A stretch of 64,000 bases of DNA from Candidula unifasciata (GCA_905116865.2 CAJHNH020008455.1:124001-188000), one strand, 5' to 3'; shown: positions 22,783 through 57,109, numbered from the stretch's first letter. Notes: a model not told the origin generated them from the letters alone. Translations and numbers: made by a program.

Positions 22783-24224
22783 ACAGCCAAACCTTGAGGT
22801 CTCAAACCTAGTTACTTATTTGTGTTCACACAAGGGTGGTTTGCACGTTGTATTGTGGTTTACAGCTACGCTTAGGTATCTACGCCTTTCACCTCAGTAC
22901 AATCGTTTTGGGAAATTCCTTCCTTAATTAGATGTCTGTTACAACATGCTTGTTTATGAGTGGCGAAGTTATCAAGACGTTAGTCTCGCACTCTAAAGGC
23001 CGCAGGTTTGTTTCGTGAACGCGTCTTTCAGATCACGAATGCATTTTTGTTTTAACGAAAACCCCTGAGTAGCTGGAGCTAGGAAGTTCTTGCTTTGTGC
23101 GATGCTCTCAGCTAACCGTTATGTGCCGAAAGTGAGCCATAAGGAGTAAACCGGGGGTAGCGACGTCCATCCTGTCATCTTAACACCGCACAGAACCCAC
23201 ACGAACAGATTTAAAACAAAAATGCAGGTAACGTTTTGATGGCGCTTTTAACAGCGCAAGTGGCTGGGTCACAAGCTACTGTTGACTGGTCAGTTCCCTC
23301 CATCTCTGCCTGTCAGATTCTATGAATCACAAACATGCATATGTGTCTACCCAGCCGATCAATCGATGAGTGTATCACTTCTGAGCTGCTTACTAAATGT
23401 TTACCATGACATCTTGATACTAAAGTAGAAGTAATTTTTTCAAAGATATCCTGTTGAACTCGGATAGATATTGTTATTTTTAATTTACACGTTGTAATTA
23501 TTTATATGACTAAAATGTAATTTGTATTGTTTCACATTTTGCTTTGATTTCGGATGTGATTACGATAGAAATTGTACTATGAATAATAAGAAAATCTTAC
23601 TTTTATGTCCTTAACATGGTGGATATATTGTTTCCTTAGTGTGCAATCATTGATTATTCTCCTCGATGTTATCTTGGGGAACCTTCTTCAAAGATGCTAT
23701 GGACTTTGTTTACCCTTATGTATATGAATTTTAGTCCTAGTAAAAAATTGCTTAAGTCGGCTCTGTGGCTAAGTCGATGCGAACGCTTCGTAATGCCGGG
23801 GTCAATCCCAGCTGCAGGCCATGCGCCTTGCGTTGGTTTCGACAGTGATATCAGTGGGCCGATCGTCTAGAAAGCAATGACAAACTACTGGACGTAAATT
23901 TGCCTAGAGAAACCACACAACAGACAAGGGCTGTTGGGGTTGGTTCTGCAACGTCCTGTAAAGGATTCGCAACTAACCTCTAAAAAATTGCTTGACCTTG
24001 CCACGAGGCTGTCTGTGGCTGTTTATGTGCAGCAAGTTTTTCATCGTCATAGGTAATTTACAGGGATTCACGTAGTCAGTTAATTAAAATCTAAATCTGG
24101 GCGATAGACCAACCAGGCAGATCTCAGATAAACAGTTCAACCTCCAAAGAAGTCCTAGTTACAGCACCTGTAACCGCTACCCCAACTAGGTGTAATTTGC
24201 AGTCCTAAGCAGGTAAGGACGGTC
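22783..24224. other. intergenic sequence with a possible tRNA-like SINE head
   Basis: Mostly featureless. At about 23755-23830, GCTCTGTGGCTAAGTCGATG and GGGGTCAATCCC look like A and B boxes of a tRNA-derived SINE, but no known body follows. No gene was seen. Confidence 0.35.
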
Positions 24225-24600
24225 CATCCAGCCAGCTTATGTATCGAAGTCTTCTTGGCCTCCCTCGACTCCTCTTCCCGTCCACCGAATTTGATTCATG
24301 CATTTTCTTGCTGTGCCATTATGTGTCACATAGAGCTCCCAGTTTTTGTCCATTCCACTCTATCATGTGCAATCACTGCTATATCATGGATGAAATCCAA
24401 TCCAGCATCTTTGGCCCTTTCCATTAACGTTCGCCTGAGGGTTTCTCTTGGACGTCAATTCCTCTATTTCGTATTTCGGTGCCTGTTTTCTCTGTTCGTC
24501 TTATCTCAGAATGTGTCCAGCATAGCGCCGTTTGCTCTGCATTGTAGTGGTTGCCCAAACATGTCTTTTATTTCTTCACTTCTCTTTAATTCACACCATT
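24225..24600 (-). mobile_element. L5 LINE 3'-end fragment
   Basis: Reverse complement of the 7.4-7.78 kb fragment: GTGCCATTATGTGTCACATA, GTGCAATCACTGC, AACGTTCGCCTGAGGGTTTC. Confidence 0.6.
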
Positions 24601-24759
24601 TTATTTTCATCTTTCATATCTTCAGTCGTTCTCCAACTTTCACTTGTATTTTTTAAAACTGAAATAACAGTTAAATAGCAGTTGTGATAATCAAACAAAT
24701 GTAACTTGGTTACCAAAAAGTTACTTATGTAAAAATAAAAATAAAATCCTGGTAGAGAA

Positions 24760-26398
24760 TCGAGGTCAGCGCCTCGTTGTGAGACCGGGGCCCGACTGCG
24801 CCTGCGCCAAGTCATCCGCAGACGAAACTTCACATTTGCTAGGAGAGACTTCCCTGGATGTTTATTTTGTTTTATTCTCCAACTTGTCGGCACAATGTCC
24901 ATCTCCACACTCCAACTATGACATCCTAACGTTAGATATTTCTTCCTACGGTATGTTTGTCCCGGGTGTTTTTTTAATTGTGTGGTTAAATTTCCAGTTG
25001 GTGGCGGAGAATAAAGTAAAAAAAGAAGACGGGAGGGAGAGAGAGAGAGAAGTGGTACTGAGTTTACCATTGCTTGCATGGGAGCTTACTTTGGTGGTTA
25101 TGCAAGGAGGATAGCTTCGATTAGTATTAATTTCCTGGTGAACGATGTAACGTTTTCGTTTGTTTTGTTCGTGGCGGGACAGTTATTCCTTGTATATAAT
25201 TTAGAAGTTTTGTGTATGTTGCTAAGCTAAGCTTCAGATAATTAAAATCTGCATTTGTCAGGTGGAAGTATATCTGGATTTGTTGTTATCAGTTATCTAT
25301 CAAACAGTGTAATCGTATCTACACAGATGAAATGAATGATGATGATGATCTCTTAACAAATTTATTATCTATCGCTTCTCAGTATTTTTGTATAAATCTG
25401 AACGAGGTAAAGACATTTAATTACTGTTTCCCCACGTGTATCTATTCATAATTATGTTTTCATTAATACGAAATGTTAAAAAAAAACAAAACCTTTTTTT
25501 TTAAAAACCAACCTGCAACCAGTCTTTTAAAGTAATGAATGGTCATCATTATGGTGTATATTTAATTTATTCTCAGCATTAAACAGTTCAGATTTCTGTA
25601 TATGCTGACTTATCTTAAAATTAATGCCAGTGTTTGTTTCATTTTGTTTGTAATGAATATTTAATGAGTATAATATTAATATTGACAAACTAAAGTGTGT
25701 AATGTAATAGTAGATAGATAGTATATAATATTAATAATGAATGATGCCCAGAGGTGAATGGATGAATGAAAGGCTAGATGTCACTTTAAGATCTGTTCAT
25801 TCTCTTAACTTGCTCAGACATGAATTTCAGTGAAGACAATTTAATATTCTCCTCCTCCTTGTTCTTCTATGTTCATCATTGGGAGGGAGAAGGTAGCTGG
25901 CCAAGTATCTATAAATAATAATGCAACACTTTCATGCGCAAGACTTGGGTTCAACCCTTGGTTATCACATGATGGTAGATCCTTTACAGAATGTCTTTCT
26001 CATCACAGCCTGCCTGAATCTGTGTTTCCTTGTAAAAGTACTAAAATCTATACAGTTGCATGCAGATTACAATTACCTTTTACAGTGGTGTACCAGTTTT
26101 AACTATCTCAATTCTAAGCTGAGGGTTTTTGTTTTGTGGAATTACAAAATTGAAAAACAGAAAGAAGGAAAGAAAGAAATTAAACATAAAGAAATGGGGC
26201 CCCTTTGAAGTTTTTTTTTCTTCAAAACTCATAATTCATTCATAACTCAGTGTTAAAAAAAATTTAATTATTTTTTTTTAAATGCTAAATAAATGCCTAG
26301 TTTTATTTGAAAAATAATTTTTGTTATTCATTAATTTTTGTTTAAATTGGATATCATAATTTTCCCTTTGAATAATTCTTTTGTTGTACCTTTACAGG
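24760..26398. other. gene-free stretch; possible SPOP 5' region
   Basis: A CpG-richer patch at about 24760-24830 (GGGGCCCGACTGCGCCTGCG) and a GA-rich run at 25030-25060 precede AT-rich DNA that leads to the first visible SPOP exon. A promoter or 5' UTR exon could lie here, but no TATA/initiator arrangement is convincing. A short L4 tail piece lies at about 25970-26035. Confidence 0.25.
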
Positions 26399-26422
26399 AG
26401 GACAGAAAACCTCAATTTGTGA

Positions 26423-48690
<22,268 letters not shown>

Positions 48691-49665
48691 CCAACTTCGT
48701 CTGCTGTTCTTTCTTTCACCCTTTCAACTCATAATGAAAGATCCACTTATCGAGAGGAGGAATTTGTGGAACAAAATAAGTAGAAACACTATTCATATGT
48801 GTATTTCATGTTTTGCACAGCCTGTACAGAAAAAAAGACATAACGTAAATATATCTACACTAATCATCATTACGTGCCGGATCATCAACCCAGTGAATGG
48901 TGACAGATAACTGTGTTGGACAAGCCCGAGTGAGGCATCATCTCTCTACCTCAAGGAACAAGACAGCTGCAGTGTACTCATTTCAGGGGACGGTTGCCTG
49001 GCTGTATCCATTTTCAAAAAGTTAACTCTTTTGGTAGCAGGGATCCCACCACAAGTTGATTTTGAATTACTGTATTTTTCCATGTGTGAGACGATATGTT
49101 TTCCCAAATTGTTAAAGTTAAAAATTGGGAGTCATCTAATTTTAGGCTTAAAATAAAAGGGGGTATCTTATTCGTAGAAAAATATGGCAATTCTTATTAT
49201 ATAGTAGCGCAGATCCTACCACAAGATGATTTATGATTAATTTAAGTTCTTGGGTACCGAATGAGTTAACAATGACACGGTTACCTTGTTAATGTTTTCC
49301 CTACTTACTTTGTGCTAGGAGTAACCCAACAGGACACAGTCTATGATTAGGAAGCTCAACAAAGGGAAAGCAGCAATTCTGACTTTTTATCAAAGGTTGG
49401 ACGTTGTAATGGTCGGCTTTTAATTTGTTGCTGCCCTTGCAAAATAAAGGAAAATGAAAAATGCTCAGTAGAAAGAAGGGACAAAGTTCGCAACCACAAA
49501 ATACATCATGGCATCAGTACAATATTGTGTGGGCTCCAGAGCCCCATTGTGTGTGTGTCTATGGGATAGACCCTAGTGATGTTCAAACCTCGACTAATGA
49601 CATTTATTTAGTGTCATCCAAATATTCAAAATAGAAGAGCACGCTACGTGGTGGTCGGGATACAT
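48691..49665. other. SPOP 3' UTR/downstream region
   Basis: AT-rich sequence with two AATAAA motifs. A SINE-A scrap (GTGTGGGCTCCAGAGCCCCA) lies at about 49525-49575. Confidence 0.4.
49152..49157 (+). terminator. candidate polyadenylation signal for SPOP
   Basis: AATAAA occurs about 460 bp after the SPOP stop. A second one lies at 49443-49448. Either could end the transcript; no cDNA evidence is available in the window. Confidence 0.25.
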
Positions 49666-49666
49666 A

Positions 49667-49873
49667 GGTGCTTTATTAATATCCTACCCCAAACGGGAAA
49701 TCCACAGGTCACGGGACAGTGTAATATTTTAGGGGGTGGTAGATAGGCTGCATGCAGTCGTGGGACCTAGGCTGCACTCTCTCGTGGGACGTAGGTAGGT
49801 TGGGGTTAGGGCTATTTCTAGATGTTTTGGGGGTCTTTAAAAGCCATCTGGGGTAGGATATTAATAAAGCACC
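49667..49873. mobile_element. MITE with TIRs, copy 2
   Basis: The ends are GGTGCTTTATTAATATCCTA and the inverse TAGGATATTAATAAAGCACC, perfect over at least 20 bp. GGATACAT borders both sides (49658-49665 and 49874-49881), giving an 8-9 bp target duplication, as in hAT or Mutator-like families. Confidence 0.9.
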
Positions 49874-50049
49874 GGATACATGTGAAAGAAAGAGCCAGTC
49901 AGCCAGTCATCTTCTAGGTTTGCCCTAAAGGTCGATTAGCATGTTGTGTGTAGTTTACAGCTAGACTACCATACCTTTTGGTCCAAAACAAATGATGATT
50001 TTGGCAACTCCTTTACTAGGGCCCTTTTCCACGTCTTTCAGTCGTATTG

Positions 50050-50272
50050 GGTATATAGCGCTAGACCTATATTTTATAGACGAAATGGCACTTAGTGGGC
50101 GATGTGGTCAGCATCACGCCGGCCACCTTTACTTCCCAGGTCTGTACCTGGTACCCACTCAAGGATGGGAGCCAAGGTTATTTTTGAAAAGTTTTGCCTC
50201 AGTGAGAATCTGAACCCATTATATTCCCATCTGCAGTGAGCGTCTAGCTGCTAGACCACGAAGGCTCCCACT
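50050..50272 (-). mobile_element. SINE-B copy with tRNA-like head
   Basis: In minus orientation: GTGGTCTAGCAGCTAGACGC, GGGTTCAGATTC, then GGGAAGTAAAGGTGGCCGGC and CTATAAAATATAGG. Confidence 0.85.
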
Positions 50273-50354
50273 CCTTCACTTATGGGTTTTTTTTTTTTAA
50301 ACTTAAAAATGGGACCCCAGATTCCACACAAAGAAAGAGCTAGTCACATATCAT

Positions 50355-50637
50355 TCTTTGCTCTGTGTGGGTTCCGGGGCCCTAATATAGGGAAAACAAG
50401 AATAGACCCACTGCCTACCCAAAAGTATGTCGTAAGAGTCGACTAACTGGGAGCTTCCTTCGAAGTCAGATTGCATCTGCCTGAGAGGCAAGGAACCAAC
50501 AGTCTGCACACAAATGAGATCTGTAAAATGGATACACACGCAACAATCAGGTTCTGAAACAGGACTGCAGTCCAGATGTGGATGAACAACCAGAACTTTC
50601 CGCCGGAGTATACAGCTGGTGAACGTGAAGAAGAAGA
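50355..50637 (+). mobile_element. SINE-A copy
   Basis: GTGTGGGTTCCGGGGCCCTA through AGGAACCAACAGTCTGCACA to GAACGTGAAGAAGAAG. Confidence 0.88.
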
Positions 50638-50710
50638 TAGCATTCTTTGACATGACTTGGGTGAATGTGAAAAAACTATTGCGCCGTTCTCTGAATTGAA
50701 TAATCCAGTA

Positions 50711-50978
50711 TTCTTCTTCGCATTTGCTGGCTGTAAACTCCAGCGGAAAGTTCTGGTTGTTCGTGACTTCTAGACTCTGGTTTGCCGCCAGGCAGATTTG
50801 GTGTGTGCACATCTGTTTTACAGAACTGACTCATTTGTATGCAGACTGTTGGTTTATTGTCTGTCAAGCAGGTGCGCTTGACTTTAAAGGAAGCTCCCAA
50901 TTAGTTGACTCTTTTGGGTAGGCAGTAAGCCTCTTTTTGTTTCCCCCACAGTGGAGGCCCAGAACCCACACTGGGAAA
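50711..50978 (-). mobile_element. SINE-A copy
   Basis: TTCTTCTTCGCATTTGCTGG through GCAGACTGTTGGTTTATTGT to AGAACCCACACTGGG. It forms an inverted pair with the plus copy at 50355-50637. Confidence 0.85.
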
Positions 50979-51505
50979 ATACCTAATTAATGGGTCTGAT
51001 TTTTTTTAAACCTTAAAATGGGGCCGCAGAACCCAGACAAGGAAAATGTCAGTCACATGTCATTCTTTGATGATTGGAGCTGCAAGAAATGTGTTTAAAA
51101 CCTTTGGTTTAAAAACCCAAAATTGATAGGTAACTAAAGTTAAATTTTTCATTTCTCCTTTGTGCCTTAAGCATTTGGGAGTTTCTCCAGAAGGATAACT
51201 TGACATAGTGATGTTTTTTTGCTGCACATATGATAAAGATGTGAATTATTTGTACATTTGTCATTTACTGCAGCAGTTTAAGTAAGTTTTTCAAGCTAAA
51301 AAAATTACCTTCTCTGTCCTTAAAGTCAAGCTAAAAAATTACCTTCTCTGCCCTAAAAGTAAAAGTCATAGGTGAAGGGCAGTTATTTTTCAGGATTGAA
51401 CATGTGAATTGTAGTTGTCTGTTTAAATAGTTGATACAGTTGTGTTACAGTTTGGTGTATAGGTCAGAAGTGTATTGTTTCTGCTGGAGCTAGATAAATA
51501 TTGCA
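50979..51505. other. intergenic sequence with a short duplicated flank
   Basis: About 51005-51075 repeats 50290-50355 (AAATGGG…CCCAGA and TCACATRTCATTCTTTG). A CAAGCTAAAAAATTACCTTC segment is duplicated at 51293 and 51327. Confidence 0.5.
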
Positions 51506-51509
51506 AACA

Positions 51510-51645
51510 AACCATCTGTTTGTGTGGAATTGCCTCTCTCATTACAAGCTATATTCATCATTCTCATGTACTGTCATACATGTCACATAGGGCTCACAGT
51601 CTATTCCTCCATTCCATTCTAGATGTTTCCCATTTTAGTGCCTGT
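51510..51645 (-). mobile_element. L5 LINE scrap
   Basis: TACATGTCACATAGGGCTCA and CCTCCATTCCATTCTAG resemble the 24.3 kb L5 fragment. Confidence 0.45.
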
Positions 51646-51674
51646 TTGGTGACTGGTTTTTTTCCCCATTTTAG

Positions 51675-51985
51675 TTGTGGGGGGCTGCATGGTCTCGAGA
51701 CATGAAATCTGCATCAAGCGCTAGAGGTTCTGGGTTCAATCCCCTGTAAGAGTTGGGATTTTTTCACATGGACTTGGACTTCTAGTAATTCCAGTTGTCT
51801 CTGGGTAGTGAGGCCGGATGCCCGTGTGTATTGTTGCGCACGTTAAAAAAAAATCCCTTGGCAGTCAGAAATTGAAAAGAGTAGTCTAACAGAGCTGTCG
51901 AGGCAAAAATTTTGAGTTATAAATCTACCCAAAGAATTTCAGAATCCTCGCCGGTGCTACAGAGCCTGTGTACTGTGCTAAACTT
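51675..51985 (+). mobile_element. SINE-C copy
   Basis: The tRNA-like head reads GCTGCATGGTCTCGAGACAT and GGGTTCAATCCCCTGTAAG. The body has GGACTTGGACTTCTAGTAAT and TTGTTGCGCACGTTAAAAA. The other copies form the inverted pair at 61.3-61.75 kb. Confidence 0.85.
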
Positions 51986-52227
51986 CTTTAGACTCAGACT
52001 TGAGTTAGAAGAAGAACAGAACATTTATGGGTTACTACCCGTGTGCCATAATGTTTATGGTGTTCAAACCTAGAATGCTAGTCCTTTGGTGATCCTTCGT
52101 TTGCTTTGCTTCTTGGGTTATGCCAAGTATATCCCGCCACCTTTGTCTTATAGCTGTTTTTACCAGCAGCTGTCCAGACATTTCTTGAATGTCTTCGCTC
52201 TTCTCTAATTCTTTCCATTTCTTTTTC

Positions 52228-52505
52228 GTCTTTGCATTCACCAGCTGTAAACTCTGGCAGAAGAGTTCTTATTTGTCCACTTCTGGGCTTTGCTGTTGTT
52301 TCAGAACTTGAAATTTGCGTGCACATCCGTTTTTTTAAATCTAGCTCTTTTGTATTCAGACTGTTGGTTCCTTGCTCTCAGGCGGATGCACTCCAACCTC
52401 GAAGGGTACACTCCTAGTTGACTTTTACCATATGCTTGTTAGTGACGTGGTTAGTGTGTTCTTTTTCCCCCCTGAGAAATGGGTCCTGGAACCCACAAGG
52501 GACAT
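52228..52505 (-). mobile_element. SINE-A copy
   Basis: TTTGCATTCACCAGCTGTAA through GACTGTTGGTTCCTTGCTCT to GGAACCCACAAGGG. Confidence 0.84.
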
Positions 52506-52589
52506 CCCATTTACATTTGCTGTATTACTTCCTAGAATATTTTAAACGTCTAGGTCACCACAGAATAAACCCAGCATGCAAGCAAGTGC

Positions 52590-52795
52590 TTCTTCTTATC
52601 CATTTTCACCTTCTCTTTTGCTGCTTTAGGTGTCGAGGAAGATACACGGCTCTGCTTCTTGCCCCTCTGGTTGCCTCGACCATAGACACAACATGCTGTT
52701 GTATAGTTTCCTTGATGTTATCTTTCCATCGTGTTCTTGGTCTACCTCATGAATCACATAAACAAGTTCACCTGCATCTGTGGCCAGGGTAGTTA
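52590..52795 (-). mobile_element. L7 LINE fragment
   Basis: Shares GTTATCTTTCC and GTGTTCTTGGTC blocks and overall order with 29640-29935. Confidence 0.5.
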
Positions 52796-52834
52796 AAGAA
52801 CCTCTAACCAAGCATTAAATATACGGTGCTAACC

Positions 52835-52965
52835 CATAGATTTTAAGACCAGTTGGCATTCTCCTGGTGATGTTAGTATTGTACTGGCTGCCTTAACTTC
52901 GCAAGAAACTTTCTGCTACTTTTTTTTAGGCTGGGTCGATCTAAGACCCCAGGTCCCTGGGAGAA
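52835..52965 (-). mobile_element. SINE-B body fragment (worn)
   Basis: AGACCAGTTGGCATTCTCCT and TAGGCTGGGTCGATCTAAGA correspond to the SINE-B body in minus orientation. A SINE-A scrap follows at about 53110-53212 with poly-C. Confidence 0.6.
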
Positions 52966-53464
52966 AAACTTAAGTTTAGAGAATGTGTTTTTTTTTCAAC
53001 AAAAGAATTGAAGGTGCTTGGGAATGCTAACATGGAAAACTAGCTGTGCGCATTTCTTCTTCTACCTTCACCCTTAAAGGGTCGGTTTTCAGCTAGGCTG
53101 TGATATCTGCACGTTTCAGCAAACTCCTTTTACGAGATGCTTGTTTGTGGTGCAGTAGATTCCCCCCCCCTCCCCTTCCACCCCCAATTGGGCACTGGAA
53201 CCCGCATGGGGGTGTGTTGTTTGATGTGCTAAAAAAGTTGATAAAGAAAGCACTTTTCTTGGTACATGCAAAGAGTATAATATTCTTGGTAGCGTAACTT
53301 CTCCCTGATGGAAGTCGAGACTGTAATCAGGAGTTGATGAAGAAAGAGAAGTTGAAACATAAAAAGTTGATGAACCATGAAGAGTAGTTGAAGAAGTACA
53401 GCAAAAGAAAAACCTGTGTACGTTTGTAATTCTACAATTTGCCTTTGACTTCTGCAAGTTATAC

Positions 53465-54085
53465 TTCTTCTTTTGTCATCTCACTGATACCAGGTTGTAG
53501 CCCAGTGTCATGGTTTTGTCGTCCCACTTATACCAGGTTGTAGCCCAGTGTCATGGTTTTGTCGTCTCACTGATACCAGGTTGTAGCCCAGTGTCATGGT
53601 TTTTGTCGTCCCACTTATACCAGGTTGTAGCCCAGTGTCGTGGTTTTGTCGTCCCACTTATACCAGGTTGTAGCCCAGTGTCGTGGTTTTGTCGTCCCAC
53701 TTATACCAGGTTGTAGCCCAGTGTCGTGGTTTTGTCGTCCCACTTATACCAGGTTGTAGCCCAGTGTCATGGTTTTGTCGTCTCACTGATACCAGGTTGT
53801 AGCCCAGTGTCGTGGTTTTGTCATCTCACTGATATCAGGTTGTAGTATTTATCCGTCTGAGCTATTTCATTCTTTGTCAGTCAATAGAATCCAGAGATGG
53901 TCTTATTCCAACTTTCTCTCTAATTCTGGTATTCGTAACCCTGTCTCGTCTAGTGTCGTTAATGACCTTGCGGAGACAGCCCATTTCACGTGTAGTTATT
54001 TTCTGTTCTAGTGCCCTATTCATTGTCTATGTTTGTCACTGATAACATAAAGTCGGAATAAAGATGCTTTTAATCATTTGCTCAT
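53465..54085 (-). mobile_element. L2 LINE 3' end with its 43-bp terminus amplified about nine times
   Basis: The CTTCTTCTTTTGTC tail is followed by nine 43-bp units (53475-53845; ATACCAGGTTGTAGCCCAGT core), then L2 body (53850-54085) matching 21760-22000, including CTGTTCTAGTGCCCTATTCA. Confidence 0.9.
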
Positions 54086-55580
54086 GTTCTGCAAGTTACC
54101 CTTTATGTCTACAATTATAGGGATTGCTCAAAATAGTTGCCATTAGCATCCAAGTCCTTGTCATTAAGGTGAACTACACTTGAGTGGCATTGATAAAGTA
54201 TCCATTGGGTTGTTGTGTTGAATGTACTGGCGCTAGTATTCATGGAAGGGACACGGTTTGAGAGAACATATCTCTCCTTCTTCATTATCATTGCATTGTG
54301 CCTGTTTACAGCACAGCTGCGATATTTGCACATTTCAGCCAAGAGATGTTAACTTTTTTTTGTGTGTGGTCATTTGTTTTCAATTAGCTTTCCCGGTTTG
54401 TTTAATGGGGCATTTCAAAGACTTATTTTTGTGGTGACTTTGTCATTCCTTGGTTCATAGGTTTTGTCCCCCGAGGATCCATACAGGGCACTCATGTGCA
54501 GCATGGTCTGGTCACACGAGCAGTATATGGGCATTCCTGCACCATACAGAGAGGCTTCCATGCCATCAGATCTGACACGTGGAGCTCTGATACTGGGTTC
54601 AGCCAAGACCTGCTCATGACTTAACTCACATTAGAATGTTGAGCCTTCCAGTTTGTCACGGGCTGTGCTGTTCATTGATCCCCAGCAAGCAGTCTGCAGA
54701 TCTGAAACTGATGATCTTCACTAAAAAGACATCTCACCTCCGCAGACTAATAGGCTTCTCTTGTAGGCAATGGGCGCCTTTCACGCGAATGCCTCATAGA
54801 ACTTGACGTGGCAGTTTGTGGAAAGCATACATCAGGCATTGCTTTCCCTTTATGGTCATGACACTGACAAGTGTGGCTGGTGATAGCGGACCTTTGAACA
54901 TTTTGTGTCATCGGGTAGGATCTTTGAATGATAGATATCTGAATCTAAGCAGACTTTTGAACCTGCAGACCTTTTTGTAGGACATGAGGCGTAAGAGTAG
55001 ATAATGACACAGACTTTTTTACCCCTAAAGAAAGAGCGCCTGAACCCAGACAAGGGTCTACATCAGTGAACCTTTAGGGCTCTAAATGATGAAATCTTCT
55101 TCTTCTTTGTGTTCTATTTCAAATGCTTAGACCAGGCCATCAGGTGGTTTGCCTCTATGAACTCGCATCTCAGCAGCAGGTCTTTCATGGTTCCCCATAG
55201 CTTGATTTCTTGCTTAGTGGTGGGTTTGTAACTCAACAATGTATTCCTCCTCTACAGAGAGAACGAACGAACGAACTTTATTTTCAAAGGGTTACAAATT
55301 AGGCATGCAGGCCTGTCTTACATTCGGCCCTTCCAAACTTCCATCTTTCACACAGCAGTTGTATTTCAGAGAGAGAGCGAGAGAGTTTTTAGTGCAGTTG
55401 AAAGAGATATTCTGTAGTTTTCACAAAGAAAAGAAGATTACAAAGTTGTTGATAAGGAAGAAGATGCCAGAGTGATAACACAACTGGACAGTTTAGTACC
55501 AAGGTGCAGATCTGATAAATGGTGTTCACTGTCAGAGGTTGCTCAGAGACCATCACTCGTGTCTGTCAACATGACATTTC
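54086..55580. other. intergenic sequence, one protein-like minus-strand stretch of unknown origin
   Basis: At 54420-54606 the minus strand reads APRVRSDGMEASLYGAGMPI and LHMSALYGSSGDKTYEPRND, more protein-like than its surroundings, but the family is not recognised and no clear splice sites frame it. 55080-55250 resembles 33725-33880 (a dispersed repeat). GAACGAACGAACGAAC lies at 55260. Confidence 0.35.
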
Positions 55581-55584
55581 AATG

Positions 55585-56335
55585 AAAGATCTTTACTGTT
55601 TAATTTAAATATGTAGAATTAATACTTGTTGTCTGTTTGTATGGTTAAAATGTTTATAAGATAACCCATGTTGTTTGTTGGTGGGTTTAAAATGTAGAAT
55701 ATAATCCTCATTGCCTGTTGGTGGGGTTAAACACATAGAATAAAATTCTCACTATCTGTTAGTTGGGTTAAAACATGTAGAATATAATCCTCATTATCGG
55801 TTGGTGGGGTTAACACATGTAGTTTATAACTCTCATTGTCTGTTTGTGAGATTAAAACATGTAGAAAATAATCCTGTCTGTTGGTGGGGTTTTAAAAGTA
55901 AGTAAAAGTAAAGATCCCTGTTCACGCCTTTAGGTGCATTGGGCATATAGGAAGAGCACCCATATTTTTACAGACCAAATCGGCATTGGTGGGTAATGGG
56001 GTCAGCATTATGCCGGGCCATCTTTACTTCCCCAGGACAGACATCCTGGTAACCATTTTAGGCTGGGTCAACCTATGACGCCCCATACCATGATAAAAAT
56101 CCATGCAGCCAGCAGTGGGTTTCAATCGCGGTACCTTGGGATTACGAGTCGGACTGGGGTGGGGTTAAAACATAGAATATAATCCTGTCTGTTGTTGGGG
56201 TTACAACAGAATATGATCCTCACCAGCATATAATTCTTACGGTCTGTTGGTGGGGTTTAAACACAGAATATAATCCTCGCTGTCTGTTAGTGAGGTTAAA
56301 GCATGTACAGTGTAATCCTCATTGCCTGTTCGTGG
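55585..56335. repeat. about 42-bp minisatellite split by a SINE-B
   Basis: Units around TGTTGGTGGGGTTAAAACAT + GTAGAATATAATCCTCATTG run 55585-55900 and resume 56158-56335. Confidence 0.9.
55905..56157 (-). mobile_element. SINE-B copy, second head type, inserted in a minisatellite
   Basis: In minus orientation it begins AGTCCGACTCGTAATCCCAA and GCGATTGAAACCCACTGC, with the body to GGGCGTGAA-type end. The minisatellite unit continues on both sides. Confidence 0.85.
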
Positions 56336-56619
56336 AGGGGCGCGTCAAACATGAAATGTTTCGCCCTTGCGTGTGAGGGATACCCTGGTTATTCCGCAAC
56401 ATATTGTACATAATGAAAGTTCCTGGCAGGTTCTTGTACGTATACAAAGATTTGACATTTCTTGCATTGGAATAATATGTAAAACCTACCATGGAGTTTC
56501 TGTGTTAACTGCTGGATGTTTGTATGTGTGTGTGGATATTTGTGGGTACATATTGTTGGCACTTTGCTGAAGTCACCTAAATGCTGAATCCTTGTTACGA
56601 GGAAATTATGTTTGAACAT

Positions 56620-56730
56620 TTTCTTCTTCTTCCCATTCCTCTTCTTTCCCTTCTTCTTCTTCTTCCTTCCCATTCTTCTTCTTCTTCTTCCTTCCCATTC
56701 TTCTTCCTCTTTTTTCTTCTTCTTCTTGTG
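56620..56730. repeat. CTT-rich tract
   Basis: TTCTTCTTCTTCCTTCCCATTC blocks repeated about three times. Confidence 0.85.
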
Positions 56731-56811
56731 GAATATTGCATAGTTACATGAAAATCAACAATTCATTCTGACCTATTTGGAGTAGGAATTCACATGAATG
56801 CCTGTATTGGA

Positions 56812-57022
56812 TGTATAGAGCTAGACCAGTATTTTATAGACCAATCAGCACTTAGTGGGTTATGTGGTCAGTTTCGGCCCATCACCTTTACTTCCCAGGA
56901 CTTTACCTGGTGCCCATTTAAGGCTGTGTCTACCTGAAAGCTAAGGCCATTTTTAAAATGAAAAAAGAAAAGTGTCGGGCATTGTCAGGACCTGCAGCCA
57001 CGACCATGCAGTCCGCAGGCGA
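56812..57022 (-). mobile_element. SINE-B copy
   Basis: AGACCAGTATTTTATAGACC through CCTTTACTTCCCAGGACTTT to a worn head ending GCAGTCCGCAGGCGAGTGTC. Confidence 0.75.
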
Positions 57023-57109
57023 GTGTCTATCTTCAGCACATGGCGGGTCCCCATGGCTGCCTATGGTTTATTGTAATTCTCTTTTGTCAATATTGCTTAT
57101 ACTGCAAGG

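Noticed and set aside
24779..25114. 111-codon + strand frame in a CpG-richer patch
   Set aside because: No homology or domain could be read; more plausibly promoter or 5' UTR sequence.
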